Source: Aphanocapsa sp. GSE-SYN-MK-11-07L
GTDB taxonomy: Bacteria > Cyanobacteriota > Cyanobacteriia > Thermosynechococcales > Thermosynechococcaceae
Length of the DNA stretch: 64,000 bases
Assembly (NCBI GenBank): GCA_019359715.1
Contig: JAHHGS010000044.1
Span: forward strand, 1-64,000
Direction of reading: 5' to 3'
Below, piece by piece: positions 7,687 through 16,589 of the stretch (position 1 is the stretch's first letter; each line of letters opens with the position of its first letter). The notes under the pieces were generated by a model, which had not been told where the DNA came from, did no database searches, and was given only the letters and a program-made list of their open reading frames with translations. A program made the translations under genes and the position numbers.

Positions 7687-7794
7687 TTACAGCACCTCAT
7701 AGGTAGCAACTTTGGACGATTTGGCATAATCATCACTGATTGTAAAACCACAGCGGCGGGCAAAATCGGAGTAAAGCAGTATCCAGCCTACCGC
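7687..7794 (-). pseudogene. Orphan 35-codon C-terminal coding fragment, family unknown
   Basis: The 303-nt gap between the P450 and SNF2 genes contains, on the minus strand, an open stretch between stops at 7797-7795 and 7689-7687. It reads GWILLYSDFARRCGFTISDD then YAKSSKVATYEVL. It has protein-like composition but no start codon or ribosome site, suggesting the decayed 3' end of a gene. The family is not recognised. The rest of the gap shows nothing definite except presumed promoter DNA of the two divergent genes. Confidence 0.25.
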
Positions 7795-7935
7795 TTAGGC
7801 ACTTATACTTATCAAGAGTCGTATCTGCCAAACTGGCTCAACCCGAAATCCTGACAAATTTAGGACGACCCGCTATAGCATGGAGGCAAGGGAAAACATC
7901 GGATCTGGTTCAGATTCGTTTGAGGCTGCTTTTTC

Positions 7936-10900
7936 ATGGCGATTCTGCACGGTAGTTGGCTGTTTAATTCCCAAAGCGCTCAGCGCCACGGCGCTGAGCT
8001 AGGGAGGCAGCCAGCCGAAGCCTTTTTGATCTGGGGGGAAGTTTGGCGAGGCATGTCTTCCAGCCAAAGCGAGCTTGGGCATGAAACAACGGCGCACATT
8101 CCTAACTATCCCCTCGCGATGACAGCGACGGAACTGGCTGACTATTTACAGACTTTGGAGAAAAAAAAGGGCTTAACGTTGCCGCCTGGCTTTCCAACTC
8201 AAGCTCAGTCCTGCATCTTGACTTTACCGACGGCATTGAATCAGCCGCCCAGCTACTCAGCCACCCCCCTGTCTGAGCCAGTGGAACTCTATCCCTGGCA
8301 GGTGGTAGGGCTGGGCTTGAGTCCAGCGATCGCAGCCGAGTTTCTCAACGCCCTGCCCCTGGGCATTCAGCAGCCAGAGGATAGCTATGTGGCTGGAGAT
8401 TTGCGCTTTTGGTCGCACGTTAGCCGCTGGAGTCTAGACCTATTGGTGCGCTCCAAGTTCTTGCCACAGTTGCAGCAAACGGCAGACGGCCAATGGCAGG
8501 CGGGCTGGCAACCCCTGCTCGACAGCGCCGTTGATCGGGCCCGGTTTAAGCAATTTACCCAGACGCTGCCAACGGTCTGCCGGATCGGTCAGCTCGGCTC
8601 AGACCCAGGACTAGCAGTCAGCCTACCGCCAGAGCCAGAAGCCGTTCTGCGCCAGTTTTTGCAGCAGGTGATCACAGCCAAGATTCAAGCCGCCGTTGAC
8701 CCAGAGGCGATCGCGGCGGCCCTGAGGGGCGGACTTGATCCGGCGATCGCCCACTGGTTAAAAAGCCTGGGGGGCGCGATTTCAACGCCTGACCCAGCCA
8801 CCGCAGAGGAACTGCCCCGCTTGGCAGCGGCTTTGCAAACATGGACAACGCCGCTCCAGCAAAGTCTACAACCGCTGAAAACCTGGCGAGCCTGTTTTCA
8901 GCTCTCTCCCCCCGCCGCGCCGGGGCAAAACTGGCTGCTGGAATACCTGCTGCAATCCGTTGATCAGCCGCAGCTTGTGGTCGAGGCGGGGCAAATCTGG
9001 AGTACGGCGACGGAAAACTTAATTTATCAGGGCAAAACGATTGAGCGCCCGCAAGAAGCCTTGCTGATGGGGTTAGGGTTGGCTTCACGGGTGTATCCAC
9101 CCATTGAAGCCAGCTTGCAGGCCGCCCGCCCCTGCGACTATCCGCTCAACCCCGCCCAGGTCTACGACTTTTTAAAGGCGGCGGCTTGGCGCTTAGAAGA
9201 CAGCGGCTTTGGGGTAATTTTGCCCGACAGCTTGGCCAATCGAGAAGGCTGGGCCAACCGATTGGGGCTAAAAATTAGTGCCCAAGCCCCCAAGTTAGAC
9301 AAACAGGCGATCGGGCTAGCCAGCTTGCTCAACTTCAAATGGGAGCTGTCGATCGGCGGGCAAACTCTTTCTAAAGCAGAGTTCGATCGCTTGGTGAAAC
9401 TGAATACCCCCTTGGTTGAAATCAATGGCGAATGGGTAGAGCTACGCCCCCAAGACGTAAAAGCCGCCCAAGCCTTTTTTGCCGCCCGTAAGAACCAAAC
9501 CGGGCTGTCCTTAGAAGACGCGCTGCGCTTGAGCACGGGGGATACGCTGTCGCTCGAAAAACTGCCCGTGGTTAGCTTTGAAGCCTCTGGCTCCTTGCAG
9601 GAATTGCTAACGACGCTGAATGGCAATCAGACCATTGCCGAGATTCCCAACCCGCCAGGGTTTAAAGGCGAACTGCGCCCCTACCAGGGGCGCGGGGTGG
9701 GCTGGCTGTCGTTTTTGGAGCGTTGGGGACTGGGAGCTTGCCTAGCTGACGACATGGGCTTGGGCAAAACTGTCCAGCTTTTGGCTTTTCTGCTGCACCT
9801 GAAAGCGCAAGACACGCTGAAGGGGCCAACCCTGCTAATTTGCCCGACTTCGGTGCTGGGCAACTGGGAGCGCGAAGTCAAGCGGTTTGCCCCCCAACTG
9901 ACGATGTTGATTCATCACGGCAGTCAGCGCAGTTCAGCCAAAACCTTTGCCAAGCAGGCTCAGCAAACCAACTTGGTGATTACCAGCTACCCGCTAATTT
10001 ATCGCGATGAAGCTGCCTTAAATAGCGTCACCTGGCAAAATTTAGTTCTGGATGAAGCCCAAAACATTAAAAACCCGGATGCCCGCCAATCGAAAGCCGT
10101 CCGCAAATTGCAGGCCCAGTTTCGGATTGCCCTCACCGGCACGCCCCTGGAAAATCGCCTGACTGAACTGTGGTCGATTTTGGATTTTCTCAACCCTGGC
10201 TATTTGGGCCCGCGCAATTTCTTTCAGCGCCGGTTTGCCACCCCGATCGAACGCTATGGCGACAGTGATTCTTTGAAAACCCTGCGATCGCTGGTGCAGC
10301 CCTTTTTGCTGCGGCGGCTAAAAACCGATCGCGAGATCATTCAAGACTTGCCGGAAAAGCAGGAAATGAATGTGTTTTGTGGCTTAACCCTAGAGCAGGC
10401 TAACCTCTACGAAGCAACTGTTCAGCAGTCTCTAGACGCGATCGAAGCCGCCGATGGGATTCAGCGGCGGGGAATTATTCTGGCCACGCTGACTAAACTC
10501 AAACAAATCTGCAACCATCCGGCCCAGTTTCTGCGGGAGCCGCGCTCAAATACTCAGCACCGCTCTGGTAAACTCAACCGGCTGGAAGAAATGCTAGAAG
10601 AAGCGCTGGCAGAAGGCGATCGCGCCCTTGTCTTCACCCAATTTGCTGAAATGGGCAAGCTGTTGCAGCAGCATTTGAGTCAAGCTTTAGGCTGGGAAAT
10701 TCTGTTTCTCTATGGCAGCACCAGCAAAGCCCAGCGGGAAGCGATGATTGATCGGTTCCAGCACGACCCGCAGGGGCCGCGGATTTTTATTTTGTCCCTG
10801 AAAGCAGGCGGAGTTGGCTTAAACCTGACCCGCGCCAACCATGTTTTTCACTTTGATCGCTGGTGGAACCCGGCGGTGGAGAACCAAGCCACCGATCGGG

Positions 10901-11115
10901 TGTTTCGGATTGGGCAAAAGCGGAACGTGCAAGTGCACAAATTTGTCTGCACTGGCACTCTAGAAGAAAAAATCCATGAGCAAATTGAGAGTAAAAAAGC
11001 CCTAGCTGAGCAAGTAGTGGGAGCGGGTGAAAACTGGTTGACCGAACTGGATACGGATCAGTTGCGCAACTTACTGCTGCTGGATCGCAACGCCATTATT
11101 GACGAGGAAGGATAG
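7936..11115 (+). CDS. SNF2-family ATPase/helicase (RapA/HepA-like)
   Basis: A 1,059-residue Swi2/Snf2 protein. The N-terminal half (to about residue 560) is the SNF2-associated region usual in bacterial members. The ATPase core starts near residue 580 with LRPYQGRGVGWLSFLERWGL. It has Walker A DDMGLGKTVQ (about 605), motif Ia CPTSVLGNW, DEAQNIKN (about 706), LTGTPLENRLTELWSI, the helicase C lobe with ALVFTQFAEMG, and TDRVFRIGQKRNVQVHKFVC. It translocates on double-stranded DNA and probably remodels protein-DNA complexes. A SWIM-domain gene follows after 5 nt, an association common in bacteria, so the two probably act together. Confidence 0.95.
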   Translation: MAILHGSWLFNSQSAQRHGAELGRQPAEAFLIWGEVWRGMSSSQSELGHETTAHIPNYPLAMTATELADYLQTLEKKKGLTLPPGFPTQAQSCILTLPTALNQPPSYSATPLSEPVELYPWQVVGLGLSPAIAAEFLNALPLGIQQPEDSYVAGDLRFWSHVSRWSLDLLVRSKFLPQLQQTADGQWQAGWQPLLDSAVDRARFKQFTQTLPTVCRIGQLGSDPGLAVSLPPEPEAVLRQFLQQVITAKIQAAVDPEAIAAALRGGLDPAIAHWLKSLGGAISTPDPATAEELPRLAAALQTWTTPLQQSLQPLKTWRACFQLSPPAAPGQNWLLEYLLQSVDQPQLVVEAGQIWSTATENLIYQGKTIERPQEALLMGLGLASRVYPPIEASLQAARPCDYPLNPAQVYDFLKAAAWRLEDSGFGVILPDSLANREGWANRLGLKISAQAPKLDKQAIGLASLLNFKWELSIGGQTLSKAEFDRLVKLNTPLVEINGEWVELRPQDVKAAQAFFAARKNQTGLSLEDALRLSTGDTLSLEKLPVVSFEASGSLQELLTTLNGNQTIAEIPNPPGFKGELRPYQGRGVGWLSFLERWGLGACLADDMGLGKTVQLLAFLLHLKAQDTLKGPTLLICPTSVLGNWEREVKRFAPQLTMLIHHGSQRSSAKTFAKQAQQTNLVITSYPLIYRDEAALNSVTWQNLVLDEAQNIKNPDARQSKAVRKLQAQFRIALTGTPLENRLTELWSILDFLNPGYLGPRNFFQRRFATPIERYGDSDSLKTLRSLVQPFLLRRLKTDREIIQDLPEKQEMNVFCGLTLEQANLYEATVQQSLDAIEAADGIQRRGIILATLTKLKQICNHPAQFLREPRSNTQHRSGKLNRLEEMLEEALAEGDRALVFTQFAEMGKLLQQHLSQALGWEILFLYGSTSKAQREAMIDRFQHDPQGPRIFILSLKAGGVGLNLTRANHVFHFDRWWNPAVENQATDRVFRIGQKRNVQVHKFVCTGTLEEKIHEQIESKKALAEQVVGAGENWLTELDTDQLRNLLLLDRNAIIDEEG

Positions 11116-11120
11116 AGATC

Positions 11121-12074
11121 ATGAGCCAACCCCAAATCATCAAAATTGCTTCCAAAGCGGGGCAAGTCAAACTTGATCCAAAAATAGAGTCGCGATCGCC
11201 TGACCCTGAATTGAGTCTGGCTCCACCGATGACAGCCAGCGATCCGGCTGACAACGGGCGAGAATGGTGGGCCCAGCGCTGGGTGGATGTACTGGAATCC
11301 TTTGGCTGGCGACGGCGGTTAGAGCGGGCCCGCAATTACGTCCGGGAAGGGCGAGTCTTGAGCCTCCAGTTTGAAGGCGCAAACGTAATCGCCCAAGTCC
11401 AAGGCACTGCCCCCGAACCCTACGATGTCAAGCTGTCCCTGGATGCGTTCACAGCAGAAGAGTGGGGCTACGCGATCGAAGAGATGTCAGGGCGGGCCAT
11501 TTTTGCCGCCAAGCTGCTGGTTGGAGAAATGCCGACCAATATTGAAGAAGCCTTTATTGCCAGCGGCTTGAGCCTTTTCCCTTTTAGCAAGTTTGATATT
11601 CACAGCCGCTGCTCTTGTCCTGATCCGGTCAACCCTTGCAAGCACATTGGCGCAGTCTACTATCTGCTTGGAGATTATTTCAGCCAAGACCCGTTTATTT
11701 TGTTTCAACTGCGGGGCAAGACCAAGCCAGAGATTATCAATGCCCTGCGTCAGCTCCGCACTACCGATGCGAGCGACCCAGACTCGACTGAGCGGGAACC
11801 CGCGATCGCCGCTGGGCAATTTACCTCGCTCCAGCTAGGGGAACAGTTCTGGCAGTATTCTCAGCAGCTTGATGCCTCATTGGTCGTAATTGCGCCTCCG
11901 CCCAGCCAGGAAACCGTCTTGGATGTATTGGGTAGTATTCCCCTCGCTGCTGAGGCTGCATCGCGTCAGCAGGATGCTGCCTTAACAATGGAATGCCTGC
12001 AAAAGATTTATCAACAGGTGGCTCAGCAAGCGTTAATTGCCGCCATGACCGGCGGAGGAACGGAATCAGCCTGA
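11121..12074 (+). CDS. SWIM zinc-finger protein, partner of the SNF2 ATPase
   Basis: A 317-residue protein whose central part carries a SWIM motif, CSCPDPVNPCKHIGAVYYLL, giving the CxC-x(n)-CxH zinc ligands at about residues 162-174. Before it lies a charged region with WWAQRWVDVLESFGW, then RARNYVREGRVLSLQF, as in other SNF2-associated SWIM proteins. The ATG is 5 nt from the end of the helicase gene, so the two are almost certainly co-transcribed. A DNA- or protein-binding accessory role for the ATPase is inferred from the family and the pairing. The last 60 residues are helical and unrecognised. Confidence 0.88.
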   Translation: MSQPQIIKIASKAGQVKLDPKIESRSPDPELSLAPPMTASDPADNGREWWAQRWVDVLESFGWRRRLERARNYVREGRVLSLQFEGANVIAQVQGTAPEPYDVKLSLDAFTAEEWGYAIEEMSGRAIFAAKLLVGEMPTNIEEAFIASGLSLFPFSKFDIHSRCSCPDPVNPCKHIGAVYYLLGDYFSQDPFILFQLRGKTKPEIINALRQLRTTDASDPDSTEREPAIAAGQFTSLQLGEQFWQYSQQLDASLVVIAPPPSQETVLDVLGSIPLAAEAASRQQDAALTMECLQKIYQQVAQQALIAAMTGGGTESA

Positions 12075-12135
12075 TTAGGTTTGGCGAGATTCCGGCGTGA
12101 TAGAATGAAGAACCGCTGACTTAATTTCAACTGTT

Positions 12136-12405
12136 ATGGCCTTACTGCAAGAACAAAAGCAAGCAATTATTAACGACTATCAATCCCATCTCACAGACAC
12201 TGGCTCAGCAGATGTGCAGGTGGCGATGCTGACAGAGCGGATTGTTAAACTTTCTGCCCACTTAAAAACAAATGCGAAAGACCACGCTTCTCGTCGCGGT
12301 CTGCTGCAAATGATTGGTCGCCGCAAGCGCTTGCTTAGCTACATTCAAAAACAAAGCCCTGAGCGCTATCGGGCCTTAATTACTCGCCTCGGAATTCGGG
12401 GTTAA
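12136..12405 (+). CDS. rpsO: 30S ribosomal protein S15
   Basis: An 89-residue protein of exactly the family length. It begins MALLQEQKQAIINDYQSHLT and contains the conserved DTGSADVQVAMLTERI, DHASRRGLLQMIGRRKRLL and ERYRALITRLGIRG segments. S15 binds the 16S rRNA platform early in small-subunit assembly. It is followed 11 nt later by the PAM68 gene on the same strand. Confidence 0.98.
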   Translation: MALLQEQKQAIINDYQSHLTDTGSADVQVAMLTERIVKLSAHLKTNAKDHASRRGLLQMIGRRKRLLSYIQKQSPERYRALITRLGIRG

Positions 12406-12416
12406 ACAGAACGGCA

Positions 12417-12899
12417 ATGGCGAAGAAACCGAAGCCAAAGAAAGCCAAAGAAAGCCTACCGGGTCAACGTCTGCCGTTTGAGCCAGTCACAAAAAAGCCT
12501 GCTCAGCCGCCTGTTAAGCCTGCGCCGATTCAGCAGGTCGATCCGGCACCGATTAGCAAATCTACTGCCAAACAGACCAGTTCACAAATCCCCGAAGTTG
12601 TTAGCAAGCGAATGCTAAAGCGGATGGCGGCTTTCTCTGGGTTGCCAACGGGGATGGGCATCGCCACGTTTCCTATTTGCTATCTGCTGATTACCCAAGC
12701 TGGCTTTGAGTTGCCAAATGTAGCGGTGGTTTTAGTCAGTATGGGGTTATTTGGGCTAGGGGTTGTAGGTCTAAGCTACGGAGTCCTATCTGCCTCTTGG
12801 GACGAAAAGCTACCCGGCAGTCGTTTGGGCTGGCAAGAGTTTAAGCTCAATTTTGGCCGCATGACCAGCAGTTGGCGAGGCCAACAAAAGTCTTCATGA
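12417..12899 (+). CDS. PAM68-like photosystem II assembly protein
   Basis: A 160-residue protein with a very basic, proline-rich N-terminus (MAKKPKPKKAKESLPGQRLP). A conserved block, VVSKRMLKRMAAFSGLPTGM, leads into two membrane helices (GIATFPICYLLITQAGF and VAVVLVSMGLFGLGVVGLSY). The short C-terminus, SASWDEKLPGSRLGWQEFK, is characteristic of PAM68 (formerly DUF3464). Members sit in the thylakoid membrane and help early photosystem II assembly. Position directly after rpsO on the same strand suggests co-transcription, ending at a hairpin terminator just downstream. Confidence 0.9.
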   Translation: MAKKPKPKKAKESLPGQRLPFEPVTKKPAQPPVKPAPIQQVDPAPISKSTAKQTSSQIPEVVSKRMLKRMAAFSGLPTGMGIATFPICYLLITQAGFELPNVAVVLVSMGLFGLGVVGLSYGVLSASWDEKLPGSRLGWQEFKLNFGRMTSSWRGQQKSS

Positions 12900-12911
12900 G
12901 TATTTTGTAAT

Positions 12912-12959
12912 AGCTCAACTTAGAGGGAATAAGGATTCCAACGGGGGTTGAGCTTTTTG
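12912..12959 (+). terminator. Rho-independent terminator after rpsO-PAM68
   Basis: AGCTCAAC (12912-12919) and GTTGAGCT (12947-12954) form a perfect 8-bp stem with a 27-nt loop, followed by a run of T. It lies 13 nt after the PAM68 stop and ahead of the convergent hydroxylase gene. Confidence 0.7.
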
Positions 12960-13015
12960 CAAATCGGTCTGCGTCAGGTCAAACGGCTTTGCTATCACTA
13001 AGGAGCTGTACAGTC

Positions 13016-13804
13016 CTAATCAATGATTTTTTTGACTGCCAAATGCTGATCAAACTTCTGCTCATAGTTGGGATCGTTAGTGCCGAGTATGCTGTCCCAA
13101 AACGTAAAATATAGACCGTAATGCAACGTGTATTTAAGATGATGAATCGAATGATGGGCGGGCCCGATAAACCACCTGCCTAGCCAATGGTGGGGAAACG
13201 ATAGCGGCAACCGATCGATGCCGATATGATTCAAAACCGCCCAGACTGTCATCGTCGTTAGCACCGCCAGCAAGGTGATGAAATGGAGCGGCATCAAAAA
13301 CACGATCGCAACTAGAAACAGCGACTGGACGATCGCCTCTAAGGGGTCAAAAGCAAAGGAAGTCCACGGGGTAGGATAGCGCGATCGATGATGTCCCTTG
13401 TGCAGCCAGGGAAAAAGCATCGGGTGATGAAATAAGCGATGGCTGAAGTAAAAGTAGGCATCTTGCAGAATTAACACCGCCCCATAACTAACCCCTAAAT
13501 ACCACAGTCCATACTGCTGGGAGTCGCTATATAAGCGGGTCAAACCCGCACTGTATCCTGACATCATCAAGGCTGCTGCCAGCGCAAACACCCCCGCCGA
13601 CAGCACAGAAAGCTGAATATCGCGTTGAATCGATCGCCAAGGGTGCGGGCGATCTTGCCCCAGTGGATCAGCCGCTTGATCAATCAAAGAGGGGCTACAG
13701 GGCAAGTAGAGGCACAGATAAGTTCCCCCCGCCACTAGAAAATACCGGAGCAGAATAATCCCAAAAAAAGCGATGCCGTAAAACTTAAATGAGTGGTTGA
13801 GCAA
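13016..13804 (-). CDS. Membrane fatty-acid hydroxylase / sterol-desaturase-family protein
   Basis: A 262-residue integral membrane di-iron enzyme. Three histidine boxes are visible: HRLFHH, HKGHHRS and HHSIHH, plus an additional LNHIGI. Hydrophobic helices flank them (FFGIILLRYFLVAGGTYLCL; LSVLSAGVFALAAALMM; LFLVAIVFLMPLHFITLLAV). Family members hydroxylate or desaturate lipids, sterols or carotenoids; the substrate here is unknown. The start is TTG 13804, supported by AAGGAGA about 7 nt upstream inside the end of the NACHT gene, whose TAA is 1 nt away. The two genes are therefore probably translated from one message, an unexpected partnership. Confidence 0.85.
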   Translation of the reverse strand: MLNHSFKFYGIAFFGIILLRYFLVAGGTYLCLYLPCSPSLIDQAADPLGQDRPHPWRSIQRDIQLSVLSAGVFALAAALMMSGYSAGLTRLYSDSQQYGLWYLGVSYGAVLILQDAYFYFSHRLFHHPMLFPWLHKGHHRSRYPTPWTSFAFDPLEAIVQSLFLVAIVFLMPLHFITLLAVLTTMTVWAVLNHIGIDRLPLSFPHHWLGRWFIGPAHHSIHHLKYTLHYGLYFTFWDSILGTNDPNYEQKFDQHLAVKKIID

Positions 13805-13805
13805 A

Positions 13806-16124
13806 TTAGTCTCCTTGCCATTCCCGATCTTCTAGTTCCTTCTGGGGCAGGAGCAACGTGGCTTCAATTTCTTGCCGGATGGCTGCTGTGACTTCGCAGT
13901 TACTATTCAAGCAATCGACCAAGAGCTGATTGGCATCGTAGTAGCGTTGGAGCACCTGCTGCTGCTCAGGGCTAAACTGCCAGGAATGATTAGTATTGCG
14001 GTAATGGGCGATCGTGCCCCTCAACTGTTCCACCCAGCCAGGATAGTTTTTCTGCCACCAGTCCTGAAGCCATTTCCCGTTTTGACCGGGAGCGGGCAAT
14101 TGGTCTTTCAATTGTTGGAGCGACTTATAAAATCCAGCATCCAGAATTGTGACCAGAATGTTGTTGAGGGCTGAGCTACAAGCATTGGTAAGGCGAAAGT
14201 CCTGGCAGTTGTCGGTCGTGCACTCTAGCAGCAAGTTCTCTAACGCCACATCGACAAACACCCCCTGGTCGAGGGTGCAGGCTAAGGCAAAGTCAGCCGC
14301 CGCATTTGGGTATTTGGCCAGAGCCAGATAAAAGGCTCGCGGGGTAGCCAGTTTGGTTTCGTCTGGAATCTGCCGGGATTTTTGGCTGGCCCAACTTAAG
14401 AACTCTTGCAGATAAGGGTCTTGCGCCACTAAGGCATCAATCTGCTGCTTCATCAACTGCACCAGCGAATCGGCACTGCCCAACATGGCAACCGTTAACA
14501 AGAACACCTCGCGCCAGTGCGGATCGGTGATGTGGCTCACCAACCCGCCCAGGGCTTGCTCTAATGCCCGCAGATTATGGCTGGCCACAATTTTGCGGGC
14601 CGTAAAGTATTCTTGAAATGCCAGATAGGGAAACGAAAAAATTCCGCGTGCTCGCTCGATCAGGAAGCCATGCTGAGCTTCGATCGCCTTCAGCATCGCT
14701 TCGCTTTCCAGTTGGAGTTCCTCTGGTTCCAGGCTGGCACCGGGCAAATTCCGCAAGTAGTCGCCAATGTATTGTTCAATTACCCGTTGCTCAAAAAAGT
14801 ACTGCCCCTGCTCAAAGGTAACTGCCGCCAGTTGACTGAGCAGCCTCAGCTTTTGGGGCAGTAAAAACCCGCGATACACCTGATCGCGTTCGACGCCTCT
14901 GGCTTCATCCCACTTACCCAGCAGCAGATCTAGCCCTTGCTTATAGAACTCAGACCGCTTGGCCGGAAATTTGCCCTGCCCCTGAAACACCCAGCAGGCC
15001 AGATGCAAAAACAGCGGCGTTACCACCAGTTGCCGAAACTGCCAGTTTTCCGACAAGTCCAGCTTCTGAATAAACTGAGCGGACTGGTTCTGCCCCGATT
15101 CAGCCGTCGTTTTGGTCAGGGCGACAAACCACTTCTGGGCGAAGGTGGTGATCTGGGCTTGGGTAAAGGGAGCAATTTCAACATCGGTGAAGCCGCGCAG
15201 TCGCAGCTTTTGGGCAGCGGTGCGACAGGACACGACAAATCGATTTTTGTAGTACTTATCCGAGAACTTGCGAATTTCTTTCAGAACCGCTGTACTATCC
15301 TGGTTTAGCACCTCATCCATGCCATCCAGCAACAGCAGGACTCGACCTGCTTGCAGTAAGGTTTTTAGCACCGATGAATTGGCAATTCCAGCGGTGACAA
15401 ACACCTGACGAATGGTGTTGAAAAGGCTAAACTCACCGCTGCGCCTAGACTCTTCCGCAAACTCCCTTAAGGAAATAAAAATTGGGACTTGATCGGCGGC
15501 GAACTCACCCCGATTGCACTGAATCGCCAAATGCTGCAAAAAGGTGGTTTTGCCAACCCCCGGTTTGCCCAGAACTCTTAGCTTCGAGTAGGTTTCAACC
15601 ACGTGCATGCCGGGGATTTGCTTCTGCTCAATTGCTCCCAAACCCACCCGATCGAATTCGGTCGGTGGCAAGTTTTGCAGGTCAGCAATTTCAAACCACT
15701 GTTGACTGGCAATTTCCGCCAGGATATTCACATCCACATAGATGTCATCAATGCTGACCGGATGGCTGATATCCAATAGCTGCAAAATGCCGCATTGGTT
15801 TTGAATTGTGTCTCGATGCTGCGATCGCACTTGTCGCACCAGCTCATCCAGATCCGCAGGGATAGCCTCAGCCGCTGTTCCAGGTTCTGGAAAATCCGTC
15901 GGCGGCTGATCCGTAATCTCTCGCCAACCTAAATCGAGGATTGAACAAATATCCATGAAAATCTGGCGATCAACGGGCTGCCCGGTGAAAAACCGCCAAA
16001 TTGGCTGACGGGTCTTCAGGTTCACTTCCCCGGCCAAATTTTCCTGAGTCCAGCCCTTGAGGGCAAATGCGCGTTTAGCCCGTTGAATCCCCGCCGGAGA
16101 GGCCTGGAGCGATCGCTTGACCAT
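13806..16124 (-). CDS. NACHT-domain NTPase with N-terminal HTH (bacterial NLR-like)
   Basis: A 772-residue STAND ATPase. Residues about 1-70 match the N-terminal module of many cyanobacterial NACHT and NB-ARC proteins (ASPAGIQRAKRAFALKGWTQ, then IWRFFTGQPVDRQIFMDICS), an HTH-like fold. The NACHT core has Walker A LGKPGVGKTTFLQHLA near residue 190, Walker B VLLLLDGMDEV near 265, RFVVSCRTAA as sensor region, and the winged-helix segment GIFSFPYLAFQEYFTARKIV. The last 250 residues are helical and end in a NACHT C-terminal helical-type domain instead of WD40 or LRR repeats. Relatives act as ligand-activated switches and some bacterial NACHT proteins protect against phage. Here the only co-encoded candidate effector is a membrane hydroxylase. 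Confidence 0.9.
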   Translation of the reverse strand: MVKRSLQASPAGIQRAKRAFALKGWTQENLAGEVNLKTRQPIWRFFTGQPVDRQIFMDICSILDLGWREITDQPPTDFPEPGTAAEAIPADLDELVRQVRSQHRDTIQNQCGILQLLDISHPVSIDDIYVDVNILAEIASQQWFEIADLQNLPPTEFDRVGLGAIEQKQIPGMHVVETYSKLRVLGKPGVGKTTFLQHLAIQCNRGEFAADQVPIFISLREFAEESRRSGEFSLFNTIRQVFVTAGIANSSVLKTLLQAGRVLLLLDGMDEVLNQDSTAVLKEIRKFSDKYYKNRFVVSCRTAAQKLRLRGFTDVEIAPFTQAQITTFAQKWFVALTKTTAESGQNQSAQFIQKLDLSENWQFRQLVVTPLFLHLACWVFQGQGKFPAKRSEFYKQGLDLLLGKWDEARGVERDQVYRGFLLPQKLRLLSQLAAVTFEQGQYFFEQRVIEQYIGDYLRNLPGASLEPEELQLESEAMLKAIEAQHGFLIERARGIFSFPYLAFQEYFTARKIVASHNLRALEQALGGLVSHITDPHWREVFLLTVAMLGSADSLVQLMKQQIDALVAQDPYLQEFLSWASQKSRQIPDETKLATPRAFYLALAKYPNAAADFALACTLDQGVFVDVALENLLLECTTDNCQDFRLTNACSSALNNILVTILDAGFYKSLQQLKDQLPAPGQNGKWLQDWWQKNYPGWVEQLRGTIAHYRNTNHSWQFSPEQQQVLQRYYDANQLLVDCLNSNCEVTAAIRQEIEATLLLPQKELEDREWQGD

Positions 16125-16490
16125 AAAATGTCGTGCTCATGTTAATTCAGACCCGGAATTCAAACGTTTAAAAACATCGAACACTTTACGAACACCTTAC
16201 ATACTAGTTGCTTTCCAACTTAGGGAAATCATACAAAATTTAAGCCAGTTTCTCCATGTACCATCAGGCTGAACTTAAATCAAACATTTTGACAGCAAAA
16301 AATGGATCTTAAATAACTGCAAAAACTTTGTTCAAAGACACTTCTACATTAGGTTTTAGGGTTTTCAAACCTTCAAACACCCGCTTGGCAGCGATCGGCT
16401 TGCCTCCAATGCTGCTCGTGATCAGATTTAAATCCGGCAATATAAGAATGTTTCAGTCAAGATGAAGAGGAACTTGATTAGAAATCTATT
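16125..16490. other. Intergenic region upstream of the NACHT gene
   Basis: This AT-rich 366-nt leader shows no recognisable gene on either strand. It must carry the promoter of the NACHT-hydroxylase pair on the minus strand and possibly that of the small lysine-rich ORF on the plus strand. No clear operator palindrome was found. Confidence 0.4.
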
Positions 16491-16589
16491 ATGTCAAAAG
16501 AAAAAAAAGGCAATAAAGAGTCCAAAAAGCCAAAAGCGCCATCGGATGGCACTAAAAAACCGAAGAAAGACCCGAAGCGATATGACTAA
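16491..16589 (+). CDS. 32-residue lysine-rich small protein
   Basis: ATG 16491 to TAA 16587-16589 encodes 32 residues that start MSKEKKGNKESKKPKAPSDG and continue with KK and KKDPKRYD. Nearly half the residues are Lys or Arg. Small proteins opening with a phrase such as MSKE-x-KGNKEAKKPKK are found scattered in bacteria without known function, and the match to that pattern is the main support. The ribosome site is poor (GAAGAGG lies about 25 nt upstream). A long inverted repeat begins directly at the stop codon. Confidence 0.5.
   Translation: MSKEKKGNKESKKPKAPSDGTKKPKKDPKRYD

Noticed and set aside
13016-16124. Calling the NACHT-hydroxylase pair a proven defence system
   Set aside because: There is no other defence gene nearby and no phage data. 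NACHT proteins have other roles, so only a hypothesis is given.
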